Part shown: one piece after another, positions 61,428 through 64,000 of the stretch
How the letters are laid out: every line of letters starts with the position of its first letter
How positions within the stretch are numbered: the first letter of the stretch is position 1
Assembly (NCBI GenBank): GCA_963516675.1
Contig: CAUQBH010000008.1
Location: 55,736 to 119,735, forward strand
Direction of reading: 5' to 3'
Length of the DNA stretch: 64,000 bases
From: JABCPE02 sp963516675
Lineage (GTDB): Bacteria; Bacteroidota; Bacteroidia; Flavobacteriales; Weeksellaceae
Translations under genes and position numbers: made by a program
The notes under the pieces: model-generated
Database searches by the model: none
What the model saw: only the letters and a program-made list of their open reading frames with translations
Told to the model about the DNA's origin: nothing

Positions 61428-61503
61428 ATGATTAAAAACTTAATATTAGGCATTGTATTAATATTATCGTGTGTAAATAATCAGTAAGATTTTGTAATTA
61501 ATA
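61428..61503 (+). pseudogene. Truncated copy of the start of the gene at 62679
   Basis: The ~76 bases from the ATG at 61428 closely match the first 76 bases of the gene at 62679. Translation gives MIKNLILGIVLILSCVNNQ then TAA where the intact gene has CAA (MVKNIILGIVSMLLYTNNQQ). Homology ends after DFVIN. It is a 5' remnant left by duplication or deletion. Confidence 0.65.
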
Positions 61504-61588
61504 TCCTAACTATTTGGTGTAGATATTAATGTGATAAAAGTGACTCTGACTTTGAATTAAAAAAAGAAACATTTTTAATGAATAAGAA

Positions 61589-62005
61589 ATGAAGGTAAAG
61601 AAATATCAATTAATTCTTTGTTTATGGGTCATTATAGCAGGAGGTATTGTTTTTGTATTTTTCCGAGAAAAATTAGAAAAAAATCCCAATGTATTAAAAT
61701 TCGAAAATCATCAATTTAATGATAGTATAAATGATACCGCAATTAATTACAATTATTATTTTAAAATAGGAAATAAAACCTACTATCAAAATACAGACAC
61801 AATGTTTGTATATTACCCTAAAAATATAAAAGAGATTAATACTCTGATGGGGGATTTTGGGAATCCAAAAGATTTTATTAATCAACAGGTTATGTGGAGG
61901 AATGTTCTCCCTCCTTTTAGACTAATCAAAGAGAGAAAAAGTGATACTTTAATCATTATAAAAGAAGGGAAGAGATATATTTTCACAAGAGAAAAAATTA
62001 AATGA
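61589..62005 (+). CDS. Small membrane-anchored protein of unknown function
   Basis: A 138-residue protein with an N-terminal membrane segment (about 7-26) and an extracytoplasmic domain rich in Asn, Tyr, Lys and Ile. I recognise no family. The stretch YYFKIGNKTYYQNTD matches, in place and spacing, that in the frameshifted gene at 47622-48031, so the two belong to one family. It is the first intact gene of the array. AT-rich composition, unlike the metallopeptidase before it, suggests horizontal acquisition. Confidence 0.65.
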   Translation: MKVKKYQLILCLWVIIAGGIVFVFFREKLEKNPNVLKFENHQFNDSINDTAINYNYYFKIGNKTYYQNTDTMFVYYPKNIKEINTLMGDFGNPKDFINQQVMWRNVLPPFRLIKERKSDTLIIIKEGKRYIFTREKIK

Positions 62006-62041
62006 AATAATACCTTCTAAAACCAATAATATTTTTACATC

Positions 62042-62515
62042 ATGGTAAGAATACTCTTTGCGTTACTTTTACTACAGATATCCTGTTTTTCAGAAGAGGG
62101 AGTGTATAGAGATTTAGAAAAAAGAGTAAAGTATTTTAACTCTGCTAGTTTTGAAGGAATAGAATTCAATAGACTATATATTCGTGAATTGGAATATATT
62201 GGAAAAGGGGATTTTGGAGTTTTAGAAGGAAGTGAAACTATACCTACATATTTATACATAGATTATCTATACATCTATGATAATGGCAAGGTATTATTTT
62301 TTGCCAGTGAAAAACCTAATCCTAAGGTTAATTTATATACAGGGACTTTTGATGGAATACTATATAGGAAAAAAAAACAAATGTTTATTGATTGGATTGT
62401 AAAGACAAAGATGAGTTTAGGTTTTGGTACTTATAATAGTCATAAAATAAAAGTAATAAATGGTAAAATACACATGCAATTTGATAGGTATTGCTATGTG
62501 TATAGACTTTTATAA
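62042..62515 (+). CDS. Small exported protein of unknown function, array gene
   Basis: A 157-residue protein with a signal-like N-terminus (MVRILFALLLLQISC, a possible lipobox at Cys15). The rest contains YIYDNGKVLFF, then a G-x-Y-KKK...ID stretch and an Ile/Lys-rich end. The gene at 63312 has the same order (QFYENGRVRFL, GIIYKKNNKIKID), which suggests distant paralogy. Its start is within FTSW-like TTTACATCATGG, as for two further array genes. Confidence 0.65.
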   Translation: MVRILFALLLLQISCFSEEGVYRDLEKRVKYFNSASFEGIEFNRLYIRELEYIGKGDFGVLEGSETIPTYLYIDYLYIYDNGKVLFFASEKPNPKVNLYTGTFDGILYRKKKQMFIDWIVKTKMSLGFGTYNSHKIKVINGKIHMQFDRYCYVYRLL

Positions 62516-62558
62516 CTTCAGTATACATGCTTTTGCTGTTTAATTAAATAAGTATATG

Positions 62559-62683
62559 AGACATCCTATCCAAAATTATATTAGCTCATGGCTGGATTTC
62601 TCGGCAGCCTGCATTACTAGTTTTATCTAATAATATCAATCCTTATTTTCAATATCAAACTCGTAATCAATTTACATCATGGT
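62559..62683 (+). repeat. Array spacer repeat, copy A
   Basis: About 125 bp ending at the start codon of the gene at 62679, matching copy B (63192-63316). Over the last 100 bases about 91 match by eye. In one frame it reads LAHGWISRQPALLVLSNNI ... FTSW and its TAA overlaps the next gene's ATG (TCATGGTAA). A one-base insertion near 62580 breaks the frame upstream. Confidence 0.8.
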
Positions 62684-63182
62684 AAAAAATATAATATTAG
62701 GTATTGTTTCAATGTTATTATATACAAATAATCAACAAGATTTTGTAATTAGTACAAAAGGATACTATTTTGCAACATACAGTTTGAATCTAGGGGAAAA
62801 TGATTTTTTTGAAGAAACAGCCATTATTTTACTGAAATTTGATAATGATGGGTATTGTAATGTGTTTGATATTCCCATCGCAAAAGGAAATACTGTAGAG
62901 GATGGGATTATAGATATAAAGAAAAGAGTGTATACTAATAATCCCACAAATAGCGGACTTTATACTATTAATAAAGATAAGATAATGATTAAGTATAGTA
63001 TATTTAATAACCCTAAACATTTATTGGGGAAATATATAAATATTTATTACGAAGGAATAATAATCAATGATAATAAAATTAAATTAAAAATTAATAAAGG
63101 ATATGAATTAGAATTTAAATATGTTAAAGATGAAAGTATTGGTTTTAGAAACTATTTTAGAGAGAATAAGAATAGATTCTGA
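62679..63182 (+). CDS. Small protein of unknown function, array gene
   Basis: A 167-residue protein with a weak signal-like N-terminus (about 1-16). It is rich in Asn, Lys and Ile, with ILLKFDNDGYCNVF and YYEGIIINDNKIKLKI that follow the same pattern as its array neighbours (a strand with NDG/NG turn, then an II.N.KI stretch). No family is recognised. The ATG lies in the overlap with the frame of repeat copy A. A truncated copy of its 5' end lies at 61428. Confidence 0.65.
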   Translation: MVKNIILGIVSMLLYTNNQQDFVISTKGYYFATYSLNLGENDFFEETAIILLKFDNDGYCNVFDIPIAKGNTVEDGIIDIKKRVYTNNPTNSGLYTINKDKIMIKYSIFNNPKHLLGKYINIYYEGIIINDNKIKLKINKGYELEFKYVKDESIGFRNYFRENKNRF

Positions 63183-63191
63183 CAGACATGT

Positions 63192-63316
63192 AAGACACCC
63201 TATCCAGAATATTTTCGCTCATGGCTTGATTTCTCGACAGCCTGCATTACTAGTTTTATCTAATAATATCAAGCCTTATTTTCAATATCAAACAAAAAAT
63301 AGATTTACATCATGGT
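63192..63316 (+). repeat. Array spacer repeat, copy B
   Basis: Second copy of the ~125-bp spacer. Its frame is open across the repeat and reads RHPIQNIFAHGLISRQPAL ... FTSW; the TGA overlaps the ATG of the gene at 63312 (TCATGGTGA). Differences from copy A cluster in a ten-base stretch near the end. Confidence 0.8.
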
Positions 63317-63848
63317 GAAAATAATTATTACTTTGTTATTATGTACTATATTATATTCTTGTTCTGCGCCTTATTATAAATTATTAGGAGGGAAAAAAGT
63401 TTTAAAGAATAAATATAAAAATATAAAATACTTTGACCCAAACATATATAAATCCATTGATATAAATTATTTTTATATAGTAGAATCGGGGTATTTAGTT
63501 GATAATAAATATAAAAAAAAACGAGATATAGATGTAGCTAAGTATGTGCTACAATTTTATGAAAATGGGAGAGTAAGATTTTTATATTATATGAATGCAG
63601 ATCCAGAAATTACAGGTAGAAGAGGGATTATATATAAGAAAAATAATAAAATAAAAATAGATACTGACTTTGCAAATCAAGGAGGAACTATATCAAAAGG
63701 TTCATATAGTGTAAAAATAGAAGGAGATTATATATTTCTATTGGATGATAATTTCTTGGTTCCAGGAAGCGAGTTCATATGTTTTGTTTATAAAAAATCT
63801 GATGAAAAGGTTCCAGAAGAATGGAAGAAATACCCAGCGGAGTGGTAA
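63312..63848 (+). CDS. Small lipoprotein of unknown function, array gene
   Basis: A 178-residue predicted lipoprotein: the signal ends LYSC (Cys17). The mature part is Lys/Tyr/Asn/Ile-rich. It shares with the gene at 62042 the order QFYENGRVRF, GIIYKKNNKIKID, a Gly-rich loop and YSVKIEGDYIFLL. The C-terminus PEEWKKYPAEW resembles PEGWKKKPEW in the frameshifted gene at 47622-48031. No known family. It is the last gene of the array in this window. Confidence 0.65.
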   Translation: MVKIIITLLLCTILYSCSAPYYKLLGGKKVLKNKYKNIKYFDPNIYKSIDINYFYIVESGYLVDNKYKKKRDIDVAKYVLQFYENGRVRFLYYMNADPEITGRRGIIYKKNNKIKIDTDFANQGGTISKGSYSVKIEGDYIFLLDDNFLVPGSEFICFVYKKSDEKVPEEWKKYPAEW

Positions 63849-63925
63849 AAAGGAAACCTGTCTTAATTTTTCTACACTGCAAATCAGTGTTTTATTTAAG
63901 ATTGAATAAAAAACTTTCAAAAGTA

Positions 63926-63957
63926 TTTGCGTAGTAATGTTAAGTTTTCTATTTTTG
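63926..63957 (+). promoter_or_regulatory. Promoter facing out of the window
   Basis: TTTG (63926-63929), 20-nt spacer, TAttTTTG (63950-63957). It would serve a gene beyond the window end; bases 63849-64000 hold no gene I can support. Confidence 0.5.
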
Positions 63958-64000
63958 CAATCTGAATTCTCCACGGAGGGTAATCAGAAGAGTAGAAGTT

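Noticed and set aside
62559..63316. CRISPR array
   Set aside because: Only two copies, about 125 bp long, separated by a protein-coding gene; no short regular spacers and no cas genes.
63121..63318. Independent 65-residue gene in the array
   Set aside because: Its first part overlaps the end of the gene at 62679 in another frame. Only the part in repeat copy B is conserved, so it is described as a repeat carrying a reading-frame end.

Overview
The window looks like chromosomal DNA of a flavobacterium, most likely family Weeksellaceae (Chryseobacterium, Bergeyella, Riemerella and relatives). The reasons are the low GC content, the many TAnnTTTG promoter elements typical of Bacteroidota placed just upstream of start codons, A-rich leaders in place of strong Shine-Dalgarno sites, a serine-palmitoyltransferase-like enzyme, a fused alpha/beta 2-oxoacid dehydrogenase E1, and a sigma-54 response regulator without a DNA-binding domain. 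The genus cannot be fixed from sequence alone. I see no rRNA, tRNA, CRISPR array, transposase or replication origin.

Layout. 0-6.4 kb (minus strand): M20 dipeptidase, a udk / septum-formation protein / methyltransferase operon, exonuclease III, a FecCD-type permease and a thioredoxin lipoprotein. 6.6-8.8 kb: SanA-like protein and a UMF1 transporter. 8.8-23.9 kb (plus strand): a capsule or exopolysaccharide locus. It holds a PglF/WbpM-type 4,6-dehydratase, Wza-like and Wzc-like export proteins, flippase, Wzy-like polymerase, two glycosyltransferases, an asparagine synthase, a PglC-type sugar transferase, an unknown 112-residue protein, a sugar N-formyltransferase, a DegT aminotransferase and RfbC. 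Together these point to a surface glycan carrying a 4-formamido-4,6-dideoxy sugar (inference). 24.4-37.9 kb: housekeeping genes (FAD oxidoreductase, yidC, pyrG, miaA, coaBC, rpoZ, bamD, TetR, gcvH, cysteine synthase, SPT-like). 38-50.6 kb: TonB-dependent receptor, tyrS, luxS, WG-repeat protein, hisS, fused E1, a frameshifted pseudogene, MATE pump, response regulator. 50.7-61.4 kb: SRPBCC/GyrI-like protein, sucA-sucB, OsmC, CNNM transporter with clpS, thioredoxin, acyltransferase, GT2, zinc metallopeptidase. 61.4-63.9 kb: a very AT-rich tandem array of small unknown genes with a repeated spacer.

The main points of interest are: (1) a histidyl-tRNA synthetase with an AT-rich insertion of about 110 residues in its catalytic domain; (2) the terminal array, where two genes are each preceded by a nearly identical ~125-bp element that encodes the end of a reading frame overlapping the next start codon, suggesting an orphan toxin-tail/immunity-type cassette array; (3) an 11-codon leader peptide whose stop codon abuts an intrinsic terminator upstream of tyrS, a possible attenuator; (4) the formamido-sugar capsule pathway with an unknown protein translationally coupled to the formyltransferase; and (5) a frameshifted relative of the terminal-array genes located 14 kb away.
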